Positions 17,831-27,774 of a stretch of DNA of 64,000 nt are shown here, in pieces. The position numbers and the translations under genes are program-made. Numbering within the stretch: the stretch's first letter is position 1; each line of letters opens with the position of its first letter. The DNA is taken from NCBI GenBank assembly GCA_963777695.1, contig CAVZRC010000004.1, positions 1,612,001 to 1,676,000 on the forward strand, written 5' to 3'. This DNA is from CAVZRC01 sp963777695. Lineage in GTDB: Bacteria > Planctomycetota > Planctomycetia > Isosphaerales > Isosphaeraceae. A model generated the notes under the pieces. It saw nothing but the letters and a program-made list of their open reading frames with translations, had not been told where the DNA came from and ran no database searches.

Positions 17831-20713
17831 TCAAGGATGATTCAAGATCTTCTCGATCTCGCGGCCGAAGAATGCCTCCCATAACCGGTGGAAGTCCGCC
17901 TCGGTCATCGTGGCTTCGTCGAGGCCCATCGCTTTGCCGAGGGCCTTCATCGCGGCGACGCTCTCCCTGGCTCCGATACCGCTGTGGAAGGCCAATTTCC
18001 CCTGCCGGTCGATCAGGACCAGCGTTGGGTAACCCCTCACGTCGTACCGCTCGGCGGTCACGCCGTTGCGGTCGAATTCGTCGTTCTTGCGGTCGCGGTC
18101 GATCGCGAAGAGGAGCGACGCCTTGTTCATCTCCAGGACCTTGCGGATGGTCTGCTCGGTCTCGCCGGGCGTGTGGACCGCGAGGAAGATGACCCCGATC
18201 GGCTCATACTTGGCACGGAGCCTTTCGAGCGAAGGCAACTCGGCAAGGCAAGGGCCGCACCAGGTGCCCCAGAAGTTGAGGAGGACGACCTTGCCTCGGT
18301 AATCGGCCAGGGTGCGGGTCCGGCCGTCGGACCAGGCCCCTAACTCCCATTGCGGTGCGGGGGTCCCGAGTGTGAGGGTCCTGGGGCGGGCTAACTTCGC
18401 CTTGGCGGCCTCGGACCGGGCCTGGAACTCGGCGGCATCGGGCACCGGACGGAGCTTGATCGTCAGCGGATCGGCGTTGGGACGGGCCAGGTACTTATCC
18501 ACTTGCATGAGCTTGCCATAGTGGAAGCCGAGGCGGACCATGCCCGTCGGCAGGTCGCGGATCGTGAACCGGCCGGCGTCGTCCGTCTTGGTGAACTGGC
18601 TGCGGTTCGCGTACGAGTCGCCCGGCTCGATCCACACACCCGCCATCGGCTTCCCATCGGGATCGACCACGGTGCCGCTCACCGAGACCCCAGGCCCGAG
18701 CGTCACGATCCCTGCATCCTGGGACGCGGCGCCCGCCCCCGGCTGGAAGCGGATCGGCTTCGTGTCGATGCCGGCGAATCCCTCCCTGGTGACCGCGAGC
18801 CGGATGGTCACCGGCTTTCCGTCGGGACCTGGCCGGGGGATCGACCGCAGCCGGAAGGCCCCTTGCGCGTCGGTCGTCGCGGAATGCCCGTCCTCGCCGG
18901 ACACCCCGCTCCCACCTTGCTCCTCGACCCAGATCAGCGACACCAGCGCGCCCGCGATCGGCTTGCCCGAAGGATCGACGACCTTGCCGGACAGGTCGCC
19001 GAATGCTTTCTGGACCCTCTCCGTCGGCGTCACCTCGATGACGAGCTTTCCACCGTCGAGCCTGGGTGTCGCGTTGCCCGGATTCGTGCCCGAGAGGGTG
19101 GTTGTCTTGTCGTTGGGATCGCTCAGGGATCCAGGCTTGCGGAAAGGAATACGCGAGTGGTCCGTCATGGTGGCGGTCTTGCCGTTGCGATCGCTCAGGC
19201 GGAAATGGGCGGAAGAGCCCCTCAGGTTCGTCACGGATGCGAGGTCATCGGGGCGGAAGCCCGACTCCCACTCGAGCGTCACCTCGACCGGGTCGGCCGA
19301 CATCATCGTCCCTCCGGCGCTGAGTCTCACCTTACCTCCCTCGGTGGGGAGGGTCAGGCGGACGCGGCCCGCGTCGTCCACGGCGCCTCGGAAGACGCCG
19401 CCCTGGTCCAAGTTAATAGCCATGATCACTCCCGGGAGTGGCGTCGCCTTGCGATCGCGAGTGATGCGAAAATCCCAGACAGAGCCCCGGCGTACGACAT
19501 AATCCTTGCGGTGGACCGGCTCTTCCTTGGAGACGGCAAACTCCTCGATGTTCTTCCGATTCTCGGGGACCCAGTATCCGACGGGAGCGGTCAGCGTCCA
19601 GGCGCGGGCGCTGCCTGCCGGGAGGTTGACGAGGAATCGACCGTCGGCCCCGGACAGGGCGGTCCGGTTTGTGCCGCGATGGCCCTGACCCGAGTCGGCG
19701 ATCATGACATCGACGGTCGCTCCGGGCACTGGTTCGCCCGTCCCCTCGAGTCGCACCGAGCCGGTCATTTGATACGCGACAGCGGGCTGGGCCGGCGGCG
19801 ACTTCGGCGACGATGCGGGGCCCTTGACGACCTGTGCGGGATGGTCACGGGCTTTCTCATCATCCGCCCCGGCGAAGGCGTGCCAGGCCAAAGAGCTGCC
19901 GCCGATGCCGAGGCACAGGAGCATCGTCGCGACTTTCAACTGGTTGAGCAGCATGGAATTCATCACCCCCCGGGCCAGGACGGCGGCGGTGTGGCCCGCC
20001 AGGAATCCCAGCGCGATGCGAATGGTACCCTGGATCAGAGTCAATGGGACGGCCGCCTGGGCCTGTCCGGCGGCACCGGCGGCGAGGAGACCGGCGGGCA
20101 CCGTCACGCCGCGACAGGTCAGGCGGAGGCGCAACCGATCCTTCGCCCGAGCCAGTCGGCCCCGGACCGCGACCTCCGAGAGCCCGAGTTGTTGCGCCGC
20201 GGCGGCGTAGGTCTGCCCTTGCAGGTAGCAGAGCACCACCGGCGCCCGGAGCCGATCGGGCAAGCCCTCGAGCTCCTCGTGGAGGACTTCCCAGTCGGTA
20301 TCGATCTCGATTGAGGAGGCGCGCTCCGCGTTCCGCCCGGCGATGAGCCGGTCGAGCCTGCGGCGACGCGCGGCCGTGCGCCGGACGCGGCTGGCCACGC
20401 GATGCGCGACCCCGAAGAGCCAGCTCGCGACCGAACCGCTCCGCCGGATCGACCGGGCGCGGCCGGCCAGGACGAGGAAGACGACCTGGAAGGCATCCTC
20501 CGCATCGTGCGCGTCGCGAAGGACACCCCGGCAGACGCGCAGCACCATCGGGCCGTGCCGGATCACCAGCTCCTCGAAGGCCGCCTCGGCGGCCTCGTCG
20601 CGCCGCGAGACGAACCGGTCCAGGAGCTGGGCGTCGGACAAGGCCCCGGCCGCCCCGAAGTTGAAGAGCCGGTGCATCTGCCGGAGCACCCGGTCCGATG
20701 GATTCCCCGCCAT
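17831..20713 (-). CDS. Membrane-anchored ECF sigma factor with extracytoplasmic thioredoxin domain
   Basis: 960 residues in one uninterrupted frame. Residues 25-200: ECF sigma regions 2 and 4 (DAEDAFQVVFLVLAGR; YAAAAQQLGLSEVAVRGRLARAKDRL). Residues ~259-280: a single transmembrane segment (VATMLLCLGIGGSSLAWHAF). Then carboxypeptidase-regulatory-like beta-sandwich repeats (GSVRLEGTGEPVPGATVDV; GKVVDPSGKPIAGALVSLI; GTVVDPDGKPMAGVWIEP). Residues ~785-930: a TlpA/AhpC-TSA domain with WCGPC (C819, C822) and RGYPTLVLIDRQG. The expected topology is sigma inside and redoxin outside, which suggests a redox or envelope signal reaching the sigma part without a separate anti-sigma factor (inference). It is divergent from the kinase at 21021. 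Confidence 0.9.
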   Translation of the reverse strand: MAGNPSDRVLRQMHRLFNFGAAGALSDAQLLDRFVSRRDEAAEAAFEELVIRHGPMVLRVCRGVLRDAHDAEDAFQVVFLVLAGRARSIRRSGSVASWLFGVAHRVASRVRRTAARRRRLDRLIAGRNAERASSIEIDTDWEVLHEELEGLPDRLRAPVVLCYLQGQTYAAAAQQLGLSEVAVRGRLARAKDRLRLRLTCRGVTVPAGLLAAGAAGQAQAAVPLTLIQGTIRIALGFLAGHTAAVLARGVMNSMLLNQLKVATMLLCLGIGGSSLAWHAFAGADDEKARDHPAQVVKGPASSPKSPPAQPAVAYQMTGSVRLEGTGEPVPGATVDVMIADSGQGHRGTNRTALSGADGRFLVNLPAGSARAWTLTAPVGYWVPENRKNIEEFAVSKEEPVHRKDYVVRRGSVWDFRITRDRKATPLPGVIMAINLDQGGVFRGAVDDAGRVRLTLPTEGGKVRLSAGGTMMSADPVEVTLEWESGFRPDDLASVTNLRGSSAHFRLSDRNGKTATMTDHSRIPFRKPGSLSDPNDKTTTLSGTNPGNATPRLDGGKLVIEVTPTERVQKAFGDLSGKVVDPSGKPIAGALVSLIWVEEQGGSGVSGEDGHSATTDAQGAFRLRSIPRPGPDGKPVTIRLAVTREGFAGIDTKPIRFQPGAGAASQDAGIVTLGPGVSVSGTVVDPDGKPMAGVWIEPGDSYANRSQFTKTDDAGRFTIRDLPTGMVRLGFHYGKLMQVDKYLARPNADPLTIKLRPVPDAAEFQARSEAAKAKLARPRTLTLGTPAPQWELGAWSDGRTRTLADYRGKVVLLNFWGTWCGPCLAELPSLERLRAKYEPIGVIFLAVHTPGETEQTIRKVLEMNKASLLFAIDRDRKNDEFDRNGVTAERYDVRGYPTLVLIDRQGKLAFHSGIGARESVAAMKALGKAMGLDEATMTEADFHRLWEAFFGREIEKILNHP

Positions 20714-20916
20714 TCCTGTCGATCTCCTCGGTGTGTCGATTTCCTCCCAGTAGTACCCGGACGACGGGGGATCCTCACGAAGATTCCTCGATAATTGCCG
20801 TCGGCTTGCGAATTCCCTTCGCCACTGGCATCCTTGGTGAAGGCCGGGCGACGCGGTGGTCCGGGGGCCGACCTCCTTGATACTTGACGCGCTCCACGCA
20901 TGGGCTGAGCGCGGGC

Positions 20917-20983
20917 GTAGGGTGCTCTGCGAGCACCGATATCCGCGTCGGGTTCGAAAAACGGTGCTCGCAGAGCACCCTAC
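20917..20983. repeat. Perfect 22-bp inverted repeat in the divergent promoter region
   Basis: Arms 20917-20938 and 20962-20983 are exact reverse complements (core GGTGCTCTGCGAGCACC), separated by 23 nt. It lies in the 307-bp interval between the divergent sigma/redoxin and kinase genes. It could be a dispersed palindromic repeat or a regulatory hairpin; a second copy elsewhere would favour the former. Confidence 0.8.
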
Positions 20984-21020
20984 AGGTCAAGGGTACCCCG
21001 CTCCGGTGAGCGACGAAGCC

Positions 21021-24000
21021 ATGTCCGATCCTTGCGACACCAGGCCGGTGGGGCCGGACTCGAGCGACGAGGCGCCCACGCTCGCCCCCGAGGGCACGGC
21101 ACGGGTGACAGGTCCTGTCGCCGAGGTCCCACCGTCGGACTCCGGGGCGACCGTCGGGCCGTCGGGCGCGGACGCGACCGCACTGTATCCGGGTGCGGGG
21201 CCGGCTCCGGAATCGCCACGGCCCGACCCGCTGCCGGGCGGCCTGGCGCAGTATCACCGTCGAAACCCGGTCGGCACCTGGAGCCACGGCCGGATCGAGG
21301 AGGCCGAGCACTCGCGACTGGCAACCCGGGTCCTGTTGCGGATCCTCGACGCCGACGCGGCGCGCGATCCGGCGGTGCGAGGCGCGTTCCTCCGCATCGC
21401 CCGGGCGGTCGCGCTGCTCGACCACCCCAATCTCGCCGCCGGCGTGCTGGAGGCCGACGGCGACGGGCCCGAGCCCTACGTCGCCTTCAGTACCTCGGAC
21501 GACCGGCCGCTGGAGGGCCTCGGCCCGCGACGGGACTGGCTGCGGAGTCGCGACGGCCTGCCGTACGATAATCGTCGCCTGGCCCTGCTGATCACCGACG
21601 CGGCGAGAGGACTCCAGGCCCTGCACCAGACGGGCCTGATCCACGGGACCCTGCGACCCACCAGCCTGCGGCTGTCGGCGCGTTCCGGCCGGCTCCGGCT
21701 CCACGACCTGCCGTCGATGCCCCTCATGATGGAGAGTCCGGACGACGGGCCTCCGGGAAGGGAGCTCGCCGACCTGGCGGCGGCCGTGGCGGTCCTCGTA
21801 ACCGGCCGCGAGGCCCCACCGCGAGGCCCGAGGGCCGGGCCGATCGCGCGGGCCCTGCGACGGGCAAATCCCGGCCTCGACCCCGAGCTGGCCCGGCTCC
21901 TGGGCCGTTGTCTCGCCAACGAACTCCCCGATCGGCTCGACCGGGAGGACGAGCTGATCGCCCGTTCGGAGCCGTGTACTCGCCGCCGCGTTATCCTCGC
22001 AGGCTGGAGAGATCGAGGCTTCACCATGCTCTACGATGGCTTCGTCGCGCTCATCGCGTCGAGCGCCCTCGCGTCCGCGCTCGTCGGGGTCCCCTGGTAC
22101 CAGAATTCGAGGCTGCTTGCGTTTCTGGCCGTCTTGTGTCTGATCTCCTCGCTGTGCGAGCTGGCCGTAGGCTGGTCTCTGGGGCGTCGGACGCGCGGGC
22201 TCCGGCTGGTGGACGTCTCCGGGGCCCGCGCGTCTCGATTGAGGATCCTGTTGCGGGCGATGCTGAAGCTCGGCTGGGTCGCCGCAGCCGTAGCCGTCTA
22301 CTTCGGGATCAGGGGGCTGCTCGATCGGGCGGGCCTGACGGGATGGCCGTGGCGCGTGCCGGCATTCCTGGCGGGCCTGGCCGTCCTTGCGAGCAGCGTG
22401 CGGACGCGGTCGCGACGGCCGGTTCACGACGTGCTGACCGGGGTCACATGGGGCATCCGCGAGCGGGTCGACCGGCCGACGGGCCTCGACTCGGCGACCA
22501 CGATCCGACCCGTCCGGGCTCGGTCCGAGACGGTGGGCGCGGCGACGGGCGCCGGGGAGCGGGTGGGGCCGAATCGCATCGAACGGGAGCTGGGCCGGGG
22601 CGGAATGGGGGCCGTGTATGCGGCCTGGGATGAGGTCCTCGACCGGCCGGTCGCCGTCAAGCTGATCACCGAGGCGCGCGACGCCTCGCCCGACTTCCTC
22701 GATCGCTTCGAGAAGGAGGCCCGGCTGGCGGCGCAGGTGCGGCATGAGAACGTCGCGCAGGTCTTCGGCGTCGGCCAGGACCGGCACCGCCCTTACATGG
22801 TGCTCGAGCTGCTCCACGGCCGGACGCTCCAGCAACGGGTCGAGGAGCGCGGCCCGCTGCCGGTGGGCGAGGCGTGGTCGTACATCGGCCAGGCCGCCGC
22901 CGGGCTCGGCGCCGCCAACCGCCTGGGCATCGTCCACCGCGACATCAAGCCGTCGAACCTGATGCTCACCGACGACGGCGTCATCAAGGTCCTGGACTTC
23001 GGCATCTCGAAGCTGGTCGTCGAGGACGACCCGCCGACGGATGCCGACCTCGCCGCCGAGGCCGATCGGATCCGGTCCGACCCGGCCTGGCTCGACGCGC
23101 ACCTGACACGCACCGGCGCCCTGCTCGGGACGCCCCTCTACATGTCGCCCGAGCAGGTCGACGGCCGTCGGCTGGATTGCCGCAGCGACATCTACGCGCT
23201 CGGGATGACCCTCTATTACCTCCTGGCCGGCCGCCCGCCGTTCGAGGGCCGCGACGTGGTCGAACTGCTCCGGATGCAGCGCCAGGCGAGGCCGCCGAGC
23301 CTCGAGCGATCGGTGGTCAACTTGACACCCGATCGGGCCGAGGTCCTGGAGCGGATGATCGCCAAGGACCCGGCCGAGCGATTCGCCGATTACGAGGAAC
23401 TCCAGGATGCCCTCCGCGCGACCGCGCCCCGCCCGGCCGAGCGCGCCGCGATCGAGCCGCGCGTCGTGGCCTCGCTGCTGGACATGCTCATCTTCGCCAT
23501 TCCCTCGCTGTTGGTCGAGCAGCTCACGCTCCCGGGTTTGATGGGGCGGGCAATCGGACTGGTGGCGACCAACCTCGGGGTGATCGTGCCCGTCGTGAGC
23601 GTCTGGCTCTGGGGGTTCACGCCAGGGCAGCGTCTGGTGGGCCTCCGTGTAACCCGGACCGACGGCGGTCGCGTCGGCCTGGCCCGCTCCCTGTTGCGCC
23701 AGTTCATCTTCTCCCCCGCCTCGTTTTCGGCACTGGTGGTTCCGTCCCTCCAGATTCTGGGCCGGGCGGAATGGCTGGTCGCGCTCACGTTCGTGGAGCG
23801 GGCCGTCTCGCTGGTCCTGATGAAACTCCCCCGGCGGCAGGCGGTGCATGACCGCGTGGCGGATACGATCGTGGTCAAGGTGCCTCGCGGCTCGAGCCGA
23901 CGTCGGGGACCCCGGGGGCCGGGCGACCGGATCGGCCGCGGAGAGAAGACGCCAACCGGCCTCCTCAGTCGGATCCTGCCGCCCTGGAAAAAAGATGGCG

Positions 24001-24026
24001 GGTCGGCCGTCTCCCGGGTCTTTTAG
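21021..24026 (+). CDS. Pseudokinase-RDD-kinase-RDD membrane protein
   Basis: 1001 residues from ATG 21021. Residues ~80-320 resemble a kinase lobe but have HGTLRPTS where HRDxKPxN is expected and HDL where DFG is expected, so it is probably inactive. Residues ~333-480: first RDD membrane domain (MLYDGFVALIASSALA to RRPVHDVLTGV). Residues ~515-790: complete kinase (GRGGMGAVYAAW, VAVKLI, HRDIKPSN, LDFGISKL). Residues ~811-960: second RDD domain (VVASLLDMLIFAIPSLLV, TPGQRLVGLRVTR). The layout suggests duplication of a kinase-RDD unit, with decay of the first catalytic site. The sigma/carboxypeptidase-like gene follows 40 bp downstream on the same strand, so the kinase may control it. Confidence 0.88.
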   Translation: MSDPCDTRPVGPDSSDEAPTLAPEGTARVTGPVAEVPPSDSGATVGPSGADATALYPGAGPAPESPRPDPLPGGLAQYHRRNPVGTWSHGRIEEAEHSRLATRVLLRILDADAARDPAVRGAFLRIARAVALLDHPNLAAGVLEADGDGPEPYVAFSTSDDRPLEGLGPRRDWLRSRDGLPYDNRRLALLITDAARGLQALHQTGLIHGTLRPTSLRLSARSGRLRLHDLPSMPLMMESPDDGPPGRELADLAAAVAVLVTGREAPPRGPRAGPIARALRRANPGLDPELARLLGRCLANELPDRLDREDELIARSEPCTRRRVILAGWRDRGFTMLYDGFVALIASSALASALVGVPWYQNSRLLAFLAVLCLISSLCELAVGWSLGRRTRGLRLVDVSGARASRLRILLRAMLKLGWVAAAVAVYFGIRGLLDRAGLTGWPWRVPAFLAGLAVLASSVRTRSRRPVHDVLTGVTWGIRERVDRPTGLDSATTIRPVRARSETVGAATGAGERVGPNRIERELGRGGMGAVYAAWDEVLDRPVAVKLITEARDASPDFLDRFEKEARLAAQVRHENVAQVFGVGQDRHRPYMVLELLHGRTLQQRVEERGPLPVGEAWSYIGQAAAGLGAANRLGIVHRDIKPSNLMLTDDGVIKVLDFGISKLVVEDDPPTDADLAAEADRIRSDPAWLDAHLTRTGALLGTPLYMSPEQVDGRRLDCRSDIYALGMTLYYLLAGRPPFEGRDVVELLRMQRQARPPSLERSVVNLTPDRAEVLERMIAKDPAERFADYEELQDALRATAPRPAERAAIEPRVVASLLDMLIFAIPSLLVEQLTLPGLMGRAIGLVATNLGVIVPVVSVWLWGFTPGQRLVGLRVTRTDGGRVGLARSLLRQFIFSPASFSALVVPSLQILGRAEWLVALTFVERAVSLVLMKLPRRQAVHDRVADTIVVKVPRGSSRRRGPRGPGDRIGRGEKTPTGLLSRILPPWKKDGGSAVSRVF

Positions 24027-24066
24027 ATGATGGAGCAACGGCAGGAGGCGATCGGGAGGTACGGCC

Positions 24067-26865
24067 ATCGAGACCCTTGGCGCCGCACTGCGGCAAATCC
24101 ACCGCCTGTTCGCGGACGGGGTTGTGACGGGATTCTCCGATGCGCAACTGCTCGAACGTTTCGTCGCCGGGCATGACGCCGGGGCGTTCGAGGCGTTGGT
24201 GGCGCGGCACGGTCCGATGGTCCTGAGCGTCTGCCGGGGCATCTTGAAGGACCCCAACGATGCCGAGGACGCCTTCCAGGCCACGTTCCTCATCCTGGTC
24301 AAGAAATCGGGGTGTTTCCGCGGGCGGGTGGCCCTGGGGCCGTGGCTCTATCGGGTGGCCCACCGCGTGGCGATCCGGGCCAATGCCGCCGCCGCCCGGC
24401 GTCGGGCATGCGAAAGGCGGGCGGGACAGATGGTTGCGGCCACCGCGATGTCCGAGCCGGCATGCCCGGACGAGCCGTTGCAGGCGCTCCACGAGGAGAT
24501 CGCCCGTCTGCCCGAGGCCCTCCGCCGGGCGATCATCCTCTGCGACCTCCAACGCGTCCCCCAGACCCGGGCCGCCGCGGAGTTGCGGCTGAGCGAACGC
24601 ACCTTGCAGCGCCGGCTGAGCCAGGGCCGCGAGCGGCTCAAGGCTCGACTGATTCGCCGGGGCCTGGCGCAAGAGTTCGGGATGCTGGGGGCCGCGTTCT
24701 TGCGCCAGGCCAGAGAGGTCGTGCCGCCCGCCTGGGGCGAGGCGACCGTCCGGGCGGCGATGGCGACCGTCGATCAATCTCTCTTCGTCGGGGCCGGCTC
24801 GGTGGCGGCCCAGGAATTGACCCGGGAGGTGCTCAGGATCATGTTGCTCCAGAAGCTCACGTCGGCCTCGTTCGCCCTGCTGGCTGCCGGCCTGCTCGCC
24901 TGGGGGGCGTCGGCCGCCCTGGTCGGCCTCGGCAAGGAGCCTGCTCAGAAGACAGCCGCCAGTCCGGATCCGACAGGGCGAAACGCCGAGGCCGCCGGCA
25001 CTTTCCTGGTTCGCGGGCGCGTGCTCGGGCCGGATGGGCAGGCCGTCCCCGGTGCGAAGCTCTACCTGACGGTGGCACATGGCTTCCGTCGGGAGCCGTT
25101 CCCTGCGGCCGAGTCTGCGACGGCCGGGGCCGATGGCCGCTTCGAGCTTTCGGTGCCCCGGGCGAAATCCGACGAGGACACGGCCCTCGTGGCGGCGATG
25201 GCCGCGAACCTCGGAGTCGGCTGGGTGGGTGTCCCGACCGACGGCCGGAGTGACGACCTGACCCTTCGACTGGTACGCGACCAGGCGATCACCGGCGAGA
25301 TCCTCGATTTCCAGGGGAGGCCGGTCCCGGGCGCAACCCTTCGCGTGCTGGACATCGGCGCCGACCTCGGGGAAGACCTCGGATCATGGCTCGAACTCGC
25401 CCCGGGCGACGAGAACAAGGCCCCCCGTCTCGAGAGAGCAGATTACGCATGGGACGGCATCAACGTGTCCCGTTTGGCCCTTGAAGTGATGACGGACGCC
25501 GAGGGCCGATTCCGGCTCGATGGCCTCGGCCGCAACCGCATCGTCCGACTCGAGGCTCGACTCACCCGTCATCGCCAGCGAGTATCTGCATGTCCTCACG
25601 CGGCTCGGAGAGCCCATCAAGGTGATGTACAGGAAGGGCCAGCCCGCCACCTATTACGGGGCCAGATTCCGGTACGTGGCCGCGCCATCCAGGCCGGTCG
25701 TCGGCGTGGTCCGCGACAAGGAGACCGGGAGACCATTGGTGGGCATAACGGTCGAGAGTAACAGGTTGGCCAACAATCCGACCCCGGGCAATAACATCGT
25801 CCAGACCACGACCGACGCCGAGGGCCGATATCGACTGACGGGCCTGCCCAAGGGCGAGGGCAATGCGATCCGGCTGGTGCCGCGCGACGACCAGCCGTAT
25901 TTGAGCGTCCATGCCCCCGTGCCCAATGGCCCCGGCCTGGACCCGGTGACGGTCGATTTCGAGCTGAAGCGGGGCATCTGGATCGAGGGGAAGCTGACCG
26001 ACAAGGTGACGGGCCAGCCGGTGACGGACGGATACGTGGATTATTACGCGATGGCCGGCAACCCCAACGTGCGCGACCACCCCGGATTCGAGGGCACCAT
26101 TCCACCGAGCTGGGGCAACGCGACGAAAGAGGACGGCTCCTTCCGGGTCGTCGGCCTGCCCGGGCCGGGCCTGATCGCCGCATTCTATACGGGCCGCCAT
26201 CTGCTGGTGCCCGATCGGGAGGACGAGTACGGGAGCAAAGAACAATTCCTGGATACGTCGCCTCGTCCGCTCGGACTCCTGATCAATTACACCGCCATCG
26301 CCCGGATCGATCCGGCCAAGGATGTCGAATCGGTCAGGCGGGACGTGACGCTCGACCCGGGCTGGACATTCACGGGCACGCTGCTGGGGCCGGACGACAA
26401 GCCTTTCGTCGGGGCGCGGAGCTCCGGCCTGAGCGATCGCGATGGGCCCCACAATACGATGAAGACGGCGGAGTTCATGGTGCAGGCTTTCAACCCGCGC
26501 AGCCGCGCGACGTGTATTTCCGGCATCCGGAGAAGGGCCTCGTAGGGGTGGCGCGGCCCCCGAAGAATCCCGGCGGCTCGATCACGGTCAGGATGGAGGC
26601 CGGTGCGACGGTCACAGGCCGGCTCGTCGATACCGACGGGCGACCTCGAGCCGGTGTGGAGTTGACGGTCCTGATTCACTCGAAGGAGGGGTCCAACTGG
26701 GGTGCCTATACCACTGTCAAGACGGATCCGGACGGCCAGTTCCGCATCGAGAACCTGGTGCCCGGCTATGTCGTCCGACTGTTCGCCGATGGGGGCCAGT
26801 GGCTCCTCGGCAATGGACCCGGCTCGGGTCAGACCAGAGACCTGGGTGACGTGCGATTGAAGTGA
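24067..26865 (+). CDS. ECF sigma factor with membrane segment and carboxypeptidase-like repeats; two frameshifts
   Basis: N-terminal ECF sigma domain (SDAQLLERFVAGHDAGAFEALV; DPNDAEDAFQATFLILVKKS; RAAAELRLSERTLQRRLSQGRERL), a transmembrane segment (SASFALLAAGLLAWGASAAL), then several beta-sandwich repeats (GRVLGPDGQAVPGAKLYL; GVVRDKETGRPLVGITVES; GRLVDTDGRPRAGVELTV). The frame shifts near 25552 and 26505, each repaired by one base, so about 930 residues are intended. Start: the two paralogues need ~19 residues before GTG 24124, and the frame supplies them (LRQIHRLF) with GGAGGT at 24055-24060 positioned for an ATC at 24067. Either a rare start codon or a base error. Probably in one transcript with the kinase upstream. 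Confidence 0.8.
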
Positions 26866-26897
26866 TCGATGAACGATCGGCAGTGTCAAGACTCGGT

Positions 26898-27647
26898 TCA
26901 ACCGGAGGGGCGTCCACGCAGGTCCGCCAGGCCGCCGTCAACGCCGATCACCTGGCCGGTGACCCAGCTATTCCGCGGGTCGAGCAGCCAGGCGATGGCC
27001 GAGGCGACGTCATCGGGTTCGCCGATCCGGCCGATCGGATGCATCGCCGTGCTGGCCCGCAAGGAGCCCTCCGAGGACGTCAGCCGCGCGGTCATGGGCG
27101 TCCGCACGAGGCCGGGGGCCACGCAGTTGAACCGCAGGCCGCGGCTGGCGTAGGTCGCGGCGGCGGAGAGTGTCAGGCCGATCACGCCGGCCTTGACCGC
27201 CGCGATTGCCTCGTGGTTCGCCAGCCCGACGCGGGCCGCCGCCGAGGAGACCAGGACGACCGAGCCGCCTCCCGTCATCACCCGGGCCGAGGCGCGGACG
27301 ACCGCGAAGGCCGAGGTCAGGTTGGCGGCGAGGGTCGCGGACCACTCGTCGTCGGTCGTCAGGTGCGCGGGCTTAAGGAGCAGGGAGCCGACGCAATGGG
27401 CGACTCCGTCGAGCCGGCCATATCGGGCCAGGGACTCCGCGAGGCAGGCTTCCACCTGGTCGGGACGGGTTGCATCGACCGGGATGGCGTGCGCGGAGAG
27501 CTCGACGGCCAGGCGCTCCAGCTTGCCCGGGTCGCGCGCCGCCAGGACGAGGTTCGCGCCGCCGCCGGCCAGGTGACGGCAGAGCGCCGAGCCGATCCCG
27601 CCGGTGGCGCCGAGGATCAGGTGGGAGGGTGTCGGCGTTGTGGTCAT
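26898..27647 (-). CDS. SDR family oxidoreductase lacking the usual catalytic Tyr
   Basis: 249 residues from ATG 27647. Rossmann nucleotide motif GATGGIGSAL, the N/V segment AANLTSA, catalytic-Ser strand VVLVSSAA and the C-terminal P-G segment CVAPGLVRTPMT, then GQVIGVDGG. Where SDRs have YxxxK, this one reads NHEAIAAVKAG: the Lys is present and the Tyr position is Ile. Some SDR subgroups share this pattern, so it may not be a classical dehydrogenase. Substrate unknown. Confidence 0.82.
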   Translation of the reverse strand: MTTTPTPSHLILGATGGIGSALCRHLAGGGANLVLAARDPGKLERLAVELSAHAIPVDATRPDQVEACLAESLARYGRLDGVAHCVGSLLLKPAHLTTDDEWSATLAANLTSAFAVVRASARVMTGGGSVVLVSSAAARVGLANHEAIAAVKAGVIGLTLSAAATYASRGLRFNCVAPGLVRTPMTARLTSSEGSLRASTAMHPIGRIGEPDDVASAIAWLLDPRNSWVTGQVIGVDGGLADLRGRPSG

Positions 27648-27774
27648 GCGCAATGGCTCCCGGGCGAGATGTCGAGCACGTCGACGGGGACGATTCCGAG
27701 GATCCGATGAAGGAACAGGCCCCCGGGAGGTCGAGGCCCGAGGGTATCGACCCTGCCCCGAGGGCGGGCTCGGG

